Under the pieces are notes generated by a model, which was given only the letters and a program-made list of their open reading frames with translations, did not search any database and was not told where the DNA came from. A DNA stretch of 64,000 bases, taken from contig JACGCM010002435.1 of assembly GCA_014058105.1 (NCBI GenBank), forward strand, positions 372,001-436,000, in the 5' to 3' direction. Within the stretch, counting starts at the first letter, position 1. Every line of letters begins with the position of its first letter. The position numbers were made by a program, and so were the translations under genes. This document shows positions 11,330 to 22,634 of the stretch, one piece after another. The DNA is from Kingdonia uniflora (Eukaryota > Streptophyta > Magnoliopsida > Ranunculales > Circaeasteraceae).

Positions 11330-12600
11330 TCATAGCTGCGGGTTTCATTAGAGAGGTCAAGTATGCTGATTAGATATCAAACATTATTGCAGTTCCCAAA
11401 AAGAATGGCAAGATCAGAATCTGTATCGACTTCACAGACCTTAACAAGCACACACCAAATGACAGCTCCCCCTCCCGATCATTTCAGTACTCCTCGATGC
11501 TGCTGGTGGACACGAGCGTCTGTCAATGATGGACGCAGCTTCGGGTTTTAATCAGGTACCCTCCACCCTAAGGATTAACTTTAAACTTCTTTCATCACTG
11601 AACAAGGCCTTTACTATTTTAATGTCATGCCCTTCGGCCTTAAAAATACCGGTGCCACCTACCAATGCCTCGTAACAACCATATTTAAACCCTTGCTTGG
11701 AAAGTCGGTCGAAGCTTACATCGACGACATCTTATGCAAGAGCCTCCAAAAATAGACCCACATCCAGGACTTAACCTAAGTCTTTTCGATACTTCTAACA
11801 TACAACATGAAACTTAACCCAGATAAATGCCAATTTGGTGTTTCGTCTGGCAAATTTTTAGGCCATCTTATCAGCAAATGAGGTATCGAGATTGACCCTA
11901 CCTATATCCGAGAGCTTATCTACATGCCTTTGCCCCGAACTAAAAAATATGTCCAAAAAGTGGCTGGTAAAATAGCGGCCCTCAGCCGTTTTATTTCCAA
12001 ATCCTCAGACTGTTGTGCTTGGCTCTTTTCTCTCTTTCGCGACTAAGGCGTCAACAAAGCATAAAAGAAAAAAACCCCTAAGATTAACTAGACACCCGAC
12101 TATGAACATGCCTTCCTTGAACTCAAAACATACCTTGCTCGACCACCCATTATCAGCACCCCTATCGAAGGTGAAACACTCTCCTTATACCTCACGGTCA
12201 CCGATACCTCTCTCAGTTCAGTTCTCATTCGACTCAAATCAAGCATCGAGAAACTTGTATGTTTTATCAGCAAAACCCTGACACCTGCAGAAACTCGATA
12301 CACGAAACTTGAGCGTTTGCTCCTTACCCTTGTCTATTCGGCCCGCAAATTCAAACCATATTTTTAGGCTCACCCCATCTGTGTTATAACAAGTTATCCC
12401 TTCGTGAGGTAATCAACAAGAAAGAGAAATCTAGATGAGTACAACAGTGGTCTGTTTATCTTGGCAAACATGACATCATATTTAAGGAGCAAATATCCCA
12501 GAAGGGCCAAGCAGTCGTCGATTTCCCCGCTGACTTCCCGGTCAAAGATATCGACTGGGAGGAACATGAAGATGGCCTACTAGAGGACCAGCCAGAACCT
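11330..12600 (+). pseudogene. Element A reverse transcriptase and first RNase H
   Basis: RT blocks are spread over three frames: VPKKNGKIRICIDFTDLNKH near 11390-11450, the VMPFGLKNTGATYQ-like block near 11625, and a YIDDIL catalytic box near 11720. After these come NMKLNPDKCQFGVSSGKF and LGHLISK. The RNase H/connection part follows with ETRYTKLERLLLTLVYSARK near 12290 and QAVVDFPADFPV near 12510. Single-base indels near 11470 and elsewhere break the frame. The catalytic aspartates of the RT palm are still encoded but cannot be translated together. Confidence 0.85.
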
Positions 12601-13180
12601 ACAGACCTATGTAGCCCTAACACATGCTGATGACTTTTTACCGATGGATCCGCTGGACCTAATGGTTCGGGGATCGGTATCCTTCTAGTTACACCTACTA
12701 ATAACCGAATTAAAAAGGCAGTCAAGTTAAACTTTGAATGCCCTAACAATGAGGCTGAGTATGAAGCTTTGATCCATGGCATCGACCATGCACTCGACCA
12801 TGGCATCCCCAAACTTACAGTTTTCACAGATTCTCAACTCATTTAAAGGGAGTACTCCGGTAAAAATCAATCCAATGATCGCATGGCCGAATATTCTGTC
12901 CTCGTCTGCCAGCACATGGATTGTTTCCCTAAAAAATCTTCTAGCACCTACTACCCTCGAGGTGAAAATAGACACGTAGATGCCCTCACCAACATAAAAG
13001 CTATGTTAGGCCAATCCGAGTCCCGAATCCTTCATATCGAAGTACTCGAATGCCCATGTTTTGACCAGTTGGAAGTCAATACCATCAATACTGGGGGCGA
13101 GAGTCTCAATCCAGACGATTGGCGAACACCATTCGTCCATTATCTCAATAATACTACCCTTCCAGATGATCCCAAAGCCT
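12600..13180 (+). pseudogene. Element A second (archaeal-type) RNase H
   Basis: FTDGSAGPNGSGIGILLVTP begins near 12640, followed by NNEAEYEALIHGIDHALDHG and TDSQLI. The set D...E...D is the active-site pattern of the additional RNase H known from plant Tat elements, distinct from the RNase H fused to RT just upstream. The following piece (VDALTNIKAMLGQSESRILHIE) leads toward integrase. One stop after TDSQLI interrupts the domain. Confidence 0.8.
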
Positions 13181-13189
13181 AACGGTCAT

Positions 13190-14310
13190 TATTAGAAAAT
13201 GGTCGTAGATACACCATCCTCAAACTTGAGTTACATCGCAAATCCCCAAATGGCGCCCTCCTTCGGTGCATCTCTCTAAACGAAGCTTCTACAATCCTAT
13301 CCGACCTCCATGAAGGAACTTGCGGTGCTCATACTGCCGGTAGATCTATGGTCCTTCGAGCCGTCTTCCTAGGTATATTCGGGCCCAACATGAAAAAACA
13401 AGTCGAAGAGTACGCCAAACATTGTTACAAATGTCAGCGCCATGCCCTTGAAATCCATAGCCCTTTACAAGACCTCCATTTCAGTCAAGTCTCTTAGCCA
13501 TTCAAATGCTGGGCTACCGATCTCATCGGTCCTTTCCTCAAAGCTTCAGGCAGCGAGAGAATATCCTTGATGCAGCAGATTATTTTACCAAATGGGTTGA
13601 AGCCGTAACTTTGTGTTGAACCCGAGAAGAAGAAGTCATCAAATTCCTATGAGAAAACATCATTACACGCTTCAGATGCCCTCATATGATTTGATGTGAT
13701 AATGGTTCACAGTTTGTTGGGAACAAAGTCATAAATTTCCTCAGAAAATACAACATCATCCTCTCACCCTCAGCACCCTACTACCCCCAAGGGAATGGTT
13801 GGGTTGAAGCAATCAGCAAAACAATAGTCGACGGTATCAAAAAACATGTCGATGCAAAGAAAGGACGATGGGTTCAGGAGTTACAATATGTCCTCTAGGC
13901 CTATCAAACAACTCCAAGAAAAGCTAAAGGCTGTACCCCTTTCCTTCTAGCCTATAGTACTAAAGTAGTGCTCCCTACTCAATTCGAAGTGCTCACACGA
14001 GACCCCAACCTCCCGGACGAAGACAATGAGTTTGAACTCGAATGCAACATGTTATGGATCGACAAAACCAAAGGCCGAGCTATCGCCAACCTCAGCCATT
14101 ACCATCTATCACTGTAAAAGTCATACAACAAAAGAGTTCGACCTCAAAGTTTCAACATCAGAGATCTTTTACTTCGACGGGTCACATAATCCTCGAAACC
14201 TCAGAAAACTGGCAAGCTAGCCGAGTCTAGGGAAGGACCATATGTTGTATATGATAAAACTGACAAGGGTTCATATTACCTCATGACAGAAGATGAAATG
14301 CCTTAACCAA
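13190..14310 (+). pseudogene. Element A integrase
   Basis: The HHCC zinc-binding N-terminus is near 13300-13440 (LHEGTCGAH, HCYKCQ). The catalytic core shows ATDLIG at 13515, CDNGSQFVG near 13700 and PYYPQGNGWVEAI near 13790, which supply the D, D and E residues. The C-terminal part near 14240 reads REGPYVVYDKTDKGSYYLMTEDE. A frameshift near 13565 and several stops break it. The frame after the shift is otherwise long, as for the other domains of this copy. Confidence 0.87.
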
Positions 14311-14469
14311 ATCTATGGAGTACAATGCAGCTAGTCTCATACAATCGGCTACGACCTCAACCTTATTCACTTGATGTAAACACAAACTAATCAATAAATA
14401 GTTTTTTCTTTTGAACCTCGTCTCATGCTTTCCAGTGATTTTCTTGGTTAAGCCTAAGTATCGTATCAA

Positions 14470-15230
14470 ACCTTTGAACCGACTGATACTTGGGGGTGAC
14501 CTTGCAAATTTTTAAGTCTTCAATATTCGAGCAAACTTGAGTGGCACGAATGGTCGATAGATCGGACCCTCGGGAATACATTGGGGGTGAACACATTCTA
14601 CTTTGATTAGGCTCAGGCCTTCAAAGTCTAGTGAATTTCCTGATTTACTCTAAGTATCATTTCTACCCTTGATCCAACTGATACTTGGGGGTGATCTTGA
14701 AAATTTTCAAGTCTCCAATATTCGAGCAAACTCGAGGTGCATGAATGGTCGAGAGACTGGACCCTCGGGAATGCATTGGGGCGAACACGTTCTACTTCTA
14801 ATAGGCTCAGGCCTTTGAAGTCCAGTGAATTTCTTGGTTTACTCTAAGTATCATGTTAACCCTCGACCCGACTAATACTTGGGGGCGGCCTTAAAAAATT
14901 TTAAGTCTCCAATATTCGAGCAAACTCGAGGGGAATGAATGGTTTAGAGACCGGACCCTCAGGAATCCATTGGGGGTGAACACGTTCTACTTTGAATAGG
15001 CTCAGGCCTTCGAAGTCCAACGAATTTCCTGGTTTATCCTAAGTATCACGTCAACCTTCTATCCGACTGATACTTGGGGGCGACCTTAAAAATTTTAAAG
15101 TCCCCGATATTCGAGCAAACTCGAAGGGCACGAATGGCCAAGAGACTGGACCCTCGAGAATGCATTGGGGGCGTCCACATTCTACTTTGACCAAGATCTG
15201 ACGTTCAAAGTCCAGCTAATTCCTTGAATT
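14470..15230. repeat. 195-bp tandem repeat, four copies
   Basis: The word (g/a)atacttgggggtg recurs at 14485, 14680, 14874 and 15069, spacing 194-195 bp. Each unit holds an imperfect palindrome around attcgagcaaactcgag. The block lies between the 3' end of integrase and the 3' end of the antisense gene. Confidence 0.92.
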
Positions 15231-15589
15231 CTCAGGATACCATCTTGAAGATCTTCAAGGTTCAATCACTTTACAATCATTCTACACTTACAACATATGC
15301 AGATACAAGCATACATAAATTTTAATAAGACGTTTCAGTACAGTATATATCAGATAATCAGGTTCAACAAAAATCAATTCAAATCAAGTTCACAACATAC
15401 ATCAGGAATCTAGAATAACAATTTAGTACAAATAAAGTTAACACAAACCAATTTCAGTACAGTCTATATCAACATTTTAAAGCATTCACAAGTTCAAAGA
15501 TCCAGTGCAAAACAAGCTCAACATTGTTCACATATTGCAACCCAACAAAAAAATAAGAAAAAACACTCTGGAATTCCCAGTTCAATACC
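15231..15589. other. No gene seen
   Basis: AT-rich sequence (acaaataaagttaacacaaacc and similar) between the tandem repeat and the antisense gene. It is possibly the 3' untranslated part of the antisense gene. Confidence 0.6.
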
Positions 15590-17774
15590 TCATATCAGAG
15601 TGGGTACACCATCTCCTCTTACATGCTCCTCGCTAACACGTCCAGAGCCCTTAACCGAAGGATTCGACCCAGCAGCATCCATGACCATATCCATCGCATT
15701 CCCAGTAGCAGTTTCTTCAATCGCTGGAGTCTCCAGGATACCACATGAACTCGTAGCAGTAACATCTCCTTCTACCCCATCGGCCTTGGCAACATCGTCA
15801 GCAACCAAATCTTGGGTAGTGGAGAAATGTTGCAAAGTTTCAGGATCATACCCCAAATCCTCTATGAACTCCTTCAGCCTGACATTATCAGTACATTCAT
15901 CATCATACTACCCTTGGAAGGTTTTCCTCAGTTCCAAAATAACTGTATCCTTCCCATCCACTTTTGCCTCCAACACCCGCGTATGATTGTAACGCTGAGC
16001 TTCAAATCACCTCTCACATTCATCCTTGATAGTCCCCAGATCTCGCCTTAAAATGCCAATTTCCAAAACCAGCGATGCTTCGGTACTTCGAGCAAGCTCC
16101 AGATTGTTAGCAGCTTCTTTTAACTTCCTTAATGCCACCTTCTGTGCCTTGTTAAAAGCCTGTGCCCAAGCATCTGTCTACTAGAATATTCAAGCCGCCA
16201 GTATTACTGGAAGCATGGCGCACTGAAGAAAATTTCAGAATTTTATAAAAAGTATAAACAGTTACCTGATACATACTCTTCTTCATCAACCTCGAAGCCT
16301 CGTCCGGATCAGTGCCACAGAGTTCTGCCATCGAAGCAGCCTTAGCTCAAGCCTGCTCCTCCCGTTCAGACATGGTCAGTTCTTCGTCCATATCCTCCTT
16401 ATCATCTTCCCCCAGTACCCTGCGCCTTTTGCGGTGGGTTACCTTCGGCTGCTGTGCCCTCGGGGACTCGGGAAAGACCTTGCCCTTCCCTTTCTCAGCA
16501 TGTGTTGATACTTATTTTAGCCTCTGTCTCAAAGAATCACAAGCTACTTCAGGCACTATGGCTACCTGCTTTGACGCCTGTTGCCCCTTCGAAACATACT
16601 TTACCTTCCTTGTCAATCTCTCTTTCTCCATGCCTTCGACCACTTCGAAGCACCTTCGCCTCCCATCTTCATTTTCCTTGATGACTTTGGAGTAACGAGT
16701 ACGTTTCGAAGCAGGGAATCAGTCCTTTTCTGCCTCATCTTCTTGATACCAAGCTTCTTGAACGTAGAGTCCACCCACTCCTCGTCCGATTCTATTAATG
16801 CATCAATATAATCCCTTGAATTTGCCCAAGTTCGGACGTTGGGACCTGCAAAACAAATAAAGACACGTTTATCAGCCTATTCTATCAGTACGTCAAAAGA
16901 AATCTTCGATAGACAACTTACTTGGATTATAGACTTTATGCTGTAACCTATAAGGATCCTCCCCTTCGACATTCTCATAACTACCCCGTACTACAACTAA
17001 GTCTTTATTCTACCCTCGACCCGTCGAGCACAGATCAAACAACCATGGCTTATCTGCGTGACACTGGATGTGGTAGGTGCCAACATTTTGGTTCACCTTC
17101 CTCGAGTAGAATGATACAACATCGTACCATTCGATTAAACTCCTTCCCTCACTCCCCAATTTGTATTCATGCCCTCGATTACCTTCATCATTTCGTAAAA
17201 GTTCCCATTCATCTGAACTGGGGCAACTTCCCAAAAATTCAGTACCTCCTTCACTAGCCTTTGGAGAGGTAGTTATATCCCAGCCAGATTTGACCTCTAT
17301 ATGCCATAATACCCTCTCCGGGTTTCGACTGGAAGGTGTACCGTGACCCCATTGCATTTAACATTACTCTTACCTTCGACAAAACCAATCTTACAGCAAA
17401 TCGATCTGGTCTTAGCTTCTTGCTAGCCGAGACAGAACCCTCAACCTCCTCTGACTTAGTCGACTCCTCACTATGATCACTTTGATCCCCTTCTTCCCTT
17501 TCATCACCCGAAGGATCGACACTACCTTCGTCTCGCTCTCTCTCTCCTCCCTCTACTCTTCCTCATTACTCTCCTCAGTCGCTACCATCTTAAAACGTCT
17601 ACTACTCGAAGCCCCACCTGCTGGCACTACCGCAGCTAAAGGGGCAAAGGCTGCAACATCTAATACCTCTACGTCGCTTCCCTCATCCATGGGAGCATGA
17701 CCAGACATACTCGCCTCATCCTCTTCGATCTCTTCATCTATCAGTCTCATTCTCGAAGACCGACGGGTACGCAT
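15590..17774 (-). pseudogene. Element A antisense gene (aORF, Transposase_28-like, with introns)
   Basis: Starts at the ATG at 17774 (MRTRRSSRMRLIDEEIEEDE), an acidic, low-complexity N-terminus. Then comes a block with RFAVRLVLSKVRVMLNAMG and YNYLSKG of the kind seen in 'putative gypsy type transposon' (Transposase_28) proteins. A 76-nt intron is clear at 16921-16846 (GTAAGT...TTTTGCAG) and an 88-nt one at 16265-16178 (GTAACT...TAGTAG). Exon 2 is lysine-rich, and exon 3 is coiled coil ending in an acidic tail (LGYDPETLQHF). Stops and frameshifts are present in exons 1 and 2. Such antisense genes before the 3' LTR are known in Tat elements; their role is unknown. Confidence 0.8.
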
Positions 17775-18230
17775 CTTACCCTACAGAAGAAGAGGCACAC
17801 AATTAGATCGATACATTCCACTATTATGTGTCAATAACTTATTTTCATCTACCATCTCCAGCTGATTCAAACACAGTCGAGTACTTGACCCCAATCATGG
17901 TCATACCATCAATGCCCTTAGAATCCCAAATGGGCTAGACCCCCAGACACATGGTTTTTCCCTGTCCTCGACCATATCCTCACAACTATAAACCCTATCA
18001 GACTTTATACTACTGTGTACTGAACATACAGAAGCAAAGGGCAAAGTAACAAGGTAGAGGTAAGAAGGACATACCTGTTTGTGCAAAGTATCTAACCCTC
18101 CTTTCAGCAATTCAGATAACCCCACAACAACTACTGAGCTCTATAAAACAATGGAGCATGTTTCCTCTTTCCCTCACTCTCTGGTTTTTCTCTAAGTGGC
18201 TAAATGGGAACAGTAACCATGCTCTTACAA

Positions 18231-18240
18231 CTATATATAC
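18231..18240 (-). promoter_or_regulatory. Probable TATA box of the antisense gene
   Basis: GTATATATAG on the minus strand, about 460 bp before the main ATG at 17774, with short ATGs and a possible leader intron between. Confidence 0.45.
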
Positions 18241-18934
18241 CTCCTCGGAATACCAAAAAACTGCCTCGATTCCCCAAACCGCTATCATTACCACTACCCT
18301 ACTTCCCCTGCCTTTTGGCTGAGATGTGTTTTGTCAATTTTACCCCCCTTTTTACTACATGTACGTGTCCCACGTTCACATTTACACAATATTACATTTA
18401 AAAACAAAGTCAAACCTTCTGGTCCCTACTCGAAGCTGTCAAATCAGATCCTTACATAAAATCAACCTTTTTCTATAAATCAAGGAAACATCATGATGAC
18501 TTGCATGGCACTCTGCCCCTTGAATAGTACTATTTTGACAGGCCTGCTGTTTGGCCGTCAGTTCACCCAGGCGAAGCCAATGGACCTTTGGCATTCCTTC
18601 TTCTCGTACACAAGTAATTGTGTATATCGCATCTCGAACACTCGTCTATAAATAACCTGATATTCGATTTCAAAATATTCCAATCATTCGATTACTTTCA
18701 TCTTTGACATTCGGCAAGATGTTTTTCGCGCCTAAATTACATTCGAGTACTATATTTGTCCTACTTACAGAAAGTTTAGAATTTTACTTCGACAGTTATC
18801 TTATAAACTTCCAATTCATTCGGGCAGTCGCCCTTTTACAAACTACTTAACAAAATAGTCAAGATCAACAGAAAAATACAGACACCCTTAGATACCATCT
18901 TATACAAATACTTTTACCACATTAAAAAAGCCCC
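18241..18934. other. No gene seen
   Basis: AT-rich spacer between the antisense gene and the small antisense ORFs. No repeat or open frame is supported. Confidence 0.55.
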
Positions 18935-19273
18935 TATTTATTGATGGGATACTTCTTCTCGCACCCAGGCTCAATATCTTCCCTGTCTACCACCCCCTCA
19001 GCCAAATCCCCCAAGAGAGCTAACTGATCGCTAGGGATAGGGCCCATCATTTATAGTACCCCCTACCAGTATGCATAGGGCATCCCACTAACTGGTTCCA
19101 CTGGCTCCACTTCAAACAAGTCCGGCATTTCCCAATCTAGGCCTCGATCACCGAAAAACCTCTGTATCAACTCCAGGATCTTCTCCCGCATACGAAGGAT
19201 CCCTGTCGCCACCCGATTCTGGTACTTGGGTGTCAGGAGCATTTCCGTTGCTTTGGGACGAAGACGCAGACAT
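18935..19273 (-). pseudogene. Small antisense ORF 1 of element A
   Basis: ATG at 19273, 51 nt after a TATAAATA. It reads MSASSSQSNGNAPD and stops after 41 codons. A shifted frame continues with RFFGDRGLDWEMPDLFEVEP, YAYW, then SDQLALLGDLAEGVVDREDIE and ends near 18935. This second part matches small ORF 2 (19907-20230), so the two are probably an old duplication. No known domain. The frameshift and two stops make it a pseudogene. Confidence 0.6.
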
Positions 19274-19323
19274 TGTGCTCGGATAAGAAGGAAAAGATGT
19301 GTGAAGTTCTCCCAAAAACACCC

Positions 19324-19331
19324 TATTTATA
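19324..19331 (-). promoter_or_regulatory. TATAAATA box of small antisense ORF 1
   Basis: Exact TATAAATA on the minus strand followed by G, 51 nt before the ATG. Confidence 0.55.
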
Positions 19332-19349
19332 CTGGAAAGTAGGTACATT

Positions 19350-19880
19350 TAACACCTCCTTAATCAGAACCATATTAATAGCAGTCTTCAAACGCTTCCC
19401 TTGGAAACTCAGCAGTCAAACCTTTCCAAATTCCCAAAGTCAACCGTTTCTTCCGCATGTGCACCAAACACTTATTTCCAAGATTTTACAGTCGACACAT
19501 CCCCAGCCTCAAGCCATCGACCCCTTTTATACATCGTCTCACATCTTTTTCATTGAATTTCGACAATACAGAGTCAATTAATCCGTTAAGGCCGAATATT
19601 GACCAACGCCATCAACCATCTTATTATACTTCGAAGTCAATTTTCCACCGAAGGTAACCGTTTCTACATGTTAACATTCGAAGAGATATATTCAATACCG
19701 CGCCTGCAAATCTATTCGCCTACCATGTCTACCAAATACTAAAATACATAATTGCAGTAAAGTGCTATTCTCATTCCATTCTGTGGATTACAACAAGAGT
19801 CTAGTCATACAAAAATCTATAGACATACATTAGAACCACAAAGCAGCTGAAACCTTCAAATACAGTCCTACAGATTAAAA
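19350..19880. other. Spacer, no gene seen
   Basis: AT-rich DNA between the two small antisense ORFs. Open frames on the + strand here show no family likeness. Confidence 0.5.
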
Positions 19881-19906
19881 CCCATCACCACCACCTCGCC
19901 ACCACT

Positions 19907-20230
19907 TTAAATAGAACCCGCCCTATTTTTGGACGGGCCAGATCCTCCTGCAGAACCCTGCACCTCCACCAGAAGATCTTCTGCCTGTACGAGATACTCA
20001 GCCAAACCTGACAAGAAGAGATAACGCTCCTCCGGCACAAAAAAATTCCGCTGTCGCATTCTCCATAGGTATGCATAAGAGTACCAGTAGATTTGTTCCC
20101 CTGGCTCGACCTCTACCATGTCCATCATATCTCAGTCCAGTTCTCTGTCACCGAAAAGTTTCAACTTTAACTTAGCAGTTTTTTGCCATATGCGATAATC
20201 CCTAGTAAGCCCAATTCTTTGCTGATAATG
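19907..20230 (-). pseudogene. Small antisense ORF 2 of element A
   Basis: The frame reads KLKLKLFGDRELD, stop, MMDMVEVEPGEQIYWYSYAY, then EERYLFLSGLAEYLVQAEDL and a serine/glycine-rich tail, stopping at 19907. The GDR-LD, EVEP, YAY and LAE...ED words occur in the same order in small ORF 1. The upstream ATG is lost or changed. A TATAAATA lies at 20323-20330. No known domain; role unknown. Confidence 0.55.
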
Positions 20231-20322
20231 AGTATTCAGAGTAGTATCCTTGGAATTTTTGCAAAAAATAGAAGAAGAGAATAAAGATGAATAGTGTATA
20301 GTGTTTACACCCTCTTAACCCA

Positions 20323-20330
20323 TATTTATA
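20323..20330 (-). promoter_or_regulatory. TATAAATA box of small antisense ORF 2
   Basis: Exact TATAAATA on the minus strand. The leader after it (cactatacactattcat) resembles the leader after the box at 32518-32525 in element D. Confidence 0.5.
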
Positions 20331-20493
20331 CATTGATTAACCCCCTTTATTACTCCAAAATCACCACAACTCCTTAAATACCTTCCTTTATTACATCCCT
20401 CAGAATTCCAAAAAGTCACAGTCAACCATCCAACTTCTATTACTTAACAGTCTTTTTTAGCAAATGCCTTTATACCTGTTTCCGAGGCCCTTA

Positions 20494-20508
20494 CTGAGAG
20501 GGGGCAAA
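20494..20508 (+). other. Polypurine tract of element A
   Basis: gagagggggcaaa lies directly before the 3' LTR TG, the usual plus-strand primer. Confidence 0.85.
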
Positions 20509-21246
20509 TGTAGTAGCCTACTCGCAGCCTCCTACCCCAGTCGAACACTCAAAGCTTACATGCAAACCTCGAAGCCCATTCAATCCATAAAAAAGCTTTC
20601 CAAGAATACACAAAGATGATGCGTCGAAGACGAAGCCTCGACTCTAAACATACCTTGAAGACGAACTCAACATCAGCATCAAAGGCTTTGAATACGAAGC
20701 CTCGACTTCATATCAGCATCAGAAACACTTCACAGACGTGTCAGACAGCCAGCTCACCAGACAAGAACGGTGCTGTTGTTGGTCCTTGCATTTACTATGA
20801 CAGAACCAGTAACAGCTACAGTGTCAGGGCACAATTCCAGACCTGACATTTCTGACGTCAGCACCAACTCTGGGTTACCCGCCCGATATCCAGAGGGTAT
20901 ACTAGTAATGTGACCTACCTTGATGACTTAGCCCTTCCTATGCTTTATAAATAGGAAGGAGGGGGAATCAAGGAGAGGTTACGAAATCTTACCCTTGAAC
21001 CCTTCCAGCTTACCTTCAACCAACCTGTAAAGCATACAGTACTCGAACCATTGACTACACGACAACAATATACAATCTCTTAAAAATCCCCATCAGAGGT
21101 CATGGAGAAACCCATTCTAGGACTCCACGCAAGTATATTGTCAATAGGTTATTCGTACTATAGATTATATATCTGAATCCTTTGATATTAGATAAACCCG
21201 TGGTGTAAGAGCCAACTTCCCCTCCGCACGAAGTTAGGCCCCTACA
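20509..21246 (+). repeat. 3' LTR of element A
   Basis: 738 bp, TGTAGTAGCC...GCCCCTACA, same length as the 5' LTR. Confidence 0.95.
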
Positions 21247-21251
21247 CCATG
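21247..21251. repeat. Target-site duplication CCATG of element A, right copy
   Basis: Identical to 7893-7897. Confidence 0.95.
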
Positions 21252-21545
21252 TCAGCTTCCCTACTCTTTACCACCAATGCGTCGTTCTAGCTTTTGAGTT
21301 TTGCTGCATGTTCTTTTAACTTCTTGAGTTATTTCTGCCCTTTCTCAATTTTAGCATCCTTCTCCTCAATCTGCTGAGTCAGGTCGACAGCCACTCTGTA
21401 TTGCCTCAATAAATTTGAAGTACACCTTCACATGTTGATCTTCTCTATCTTCATTCACCTCACTTATCCTATGAAACACATCTGCAAACTCTTGGTTACA
21501 TTGATGAGCTTCATCTTCGCGTAAGCGAGCTGACTTCAATTCGAC
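21247..21545 (-). pseudogene. Element B antisense ORF2, middle exon
   Basis: Begins after TATGTGCAG (acceptor at 21546) with VELKSARLREDEAHQCNQEF. It continues as coiled coil after a frameshift near 21415 (LTQQIEEKDAKIEKGQK) and enters the A insertion site in the frame ...KSREADM-ASYRIH. The rest is at 6793-7897. Two stops are seen. Confidence 0.75.
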
Positions 21546-21901
21546 CTGCACATAGCAGTTATATTATATCAAGTTCGATTTAGAATACTCAATCACTATA
21601 TATGACTCACTTCTAACAAGATATATATTTTTTGACATCTACTGTATAAAACTACTTTTGGACTTGAGGTCGAAGTACAATCTCGGATGAATGGTCCATA
21701 ACATATACTTCCAAGTCTAAGGTACACATTCTCTATATTTTAGTTTGTTAAAGACTAACATCTATTATACGCACCATTCTAGTGGCGTTTACACCTAAAC
21801 AGGTAACGTGATTTTTTGGTCTGTCTCTGCACTCTATCTATTACTTTGTACCTCTATATTAATGAAGTGTACAAATCAAATATTTCATGCTCTATTCTAA
21901 C

Positions 21902-22000
21902 CTGCAGCTTCACTTGATACAATAAGGACATTGAGGTCTTTCTCTCCATAGCAAGCTCAACCTCTAATTTTTTTATTTTGAGGCGTATGTCCTTAAGTTC
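21902..22000 (-). pseudogene. Element B antisense ORF2, upstream 33-codon exon
   Basis: Open for exactly 33 codons between TTGTAG and GTTAGA: ELKDIRLKIKKLEVELAMER..., strongly heptad-like. Joining it to the exon at 21545 keeps frame and coil (VKLQ-VELKSARL). The start of this gene was not found. Positions 22001-22165 hold no coding sequence that I can support. Confidence 0.6.
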
Positions 22001-22165
22001 CTACAACTAGGTTTACGAAAACAACTAAGCCTAAAAAATTCTATCCAAAATATATCCATAGTTTACCAAAATTCTCAAATATTCATACAATCTCAATTTT
22101 ATCATACTATCCAACTTTCTCATTTTTCAACTTTGGGCATTCGTTATCATCCCCTTGGTTATTTC

Positions 22166-22543
22166 TCACCATCTGGGGAGACACACCACCAACCCTTCCA
22201 CAACGCCAGCGGCAATATTATCAGTCTCTTCATCCTTATCCTCTACCACATAGGTGTCGGCTTTAATGACATCCACCTCATCTTCAGAATACCCTTTGGA
22301 CATAAGGTGACGCCCGAGCCTGTCATGCTCAGCTACTACTTCCTCTAAATTCACTCTCGCCTCCGCCTGAAGCTTATTGATTTCTACTACTTGGGAAGCC
22401 TTTAAGGCCTCCAGCCGCTTCCCCTCCTTGCTCAAGTCAGATTTTAATCGAGCTACGTTTCTTTTGAGCTTAATCTTCTTCCTCTTCAACTCGACCCTCT
22501 CCTCCTTAACCCTGAGGCATATTCCCTTCATCAGCCGAGCAGC
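22166..22543 (-). pseudogene. Element B antisense ORF1, last exon
   Basis: Follows a clean acceptor (GATTTTTACAG). Open to a stop at 22166: AARLMKGICLRVKEERVELK, a long coiled coil, then LGRHLMSKGYSEDEVDVIKA and an acidic tail. The GYSEDEV...KADTYV ending is a recurrent C-terminus of antisense Tat genes. A 91-nt intron (22634-22544, GTATGT...TTACAG) separates it from the exon before it. Confidence 0.75.
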
Positions 22544-22634
22544 CTGTAAAAATCAAAAAAGAATTGACCTTATCAATTAGCTCGAATCATAATACAAAAT
22601 TCGCCACAAAACGTATTCGAGCTTATGAACATAC

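Larger units (their letters stand above)
7898..21246 (+). mobile_element. Element A: complete but dead Tat-lineage Ty3/gypsy retrotransposon, 13,349 bp
   Basis: Two 738-bp LTRs, a primer-binding site, gag, protease, RT-RNase H, a second RNase H, integrase, a 195-bp tandem repeat, antisense genes, a polypurine tract and a perfect 5-bp target-site duplication. All parts are in the expected order, so the insertion is structurally complete. LTRs differ at roughly one site in ten by eye, indicating an old insertion. Stops in every domain, including one in the protease active-site triplet, mean it cannot move by itself. It is inserted in antisense ORF2 of element B. Confidence 0.95.

Noticed and set aside
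15600..15986. 128-codon + strand ORF in element A
   Set aside because: Opposite strand of the last exon of the antisense gene.
7898..21246. A as an autonomous, active retrotransposon
   Set aside because: Stops in gag, in the protease active site, RT and integrase, and about 10% LTR divergence.
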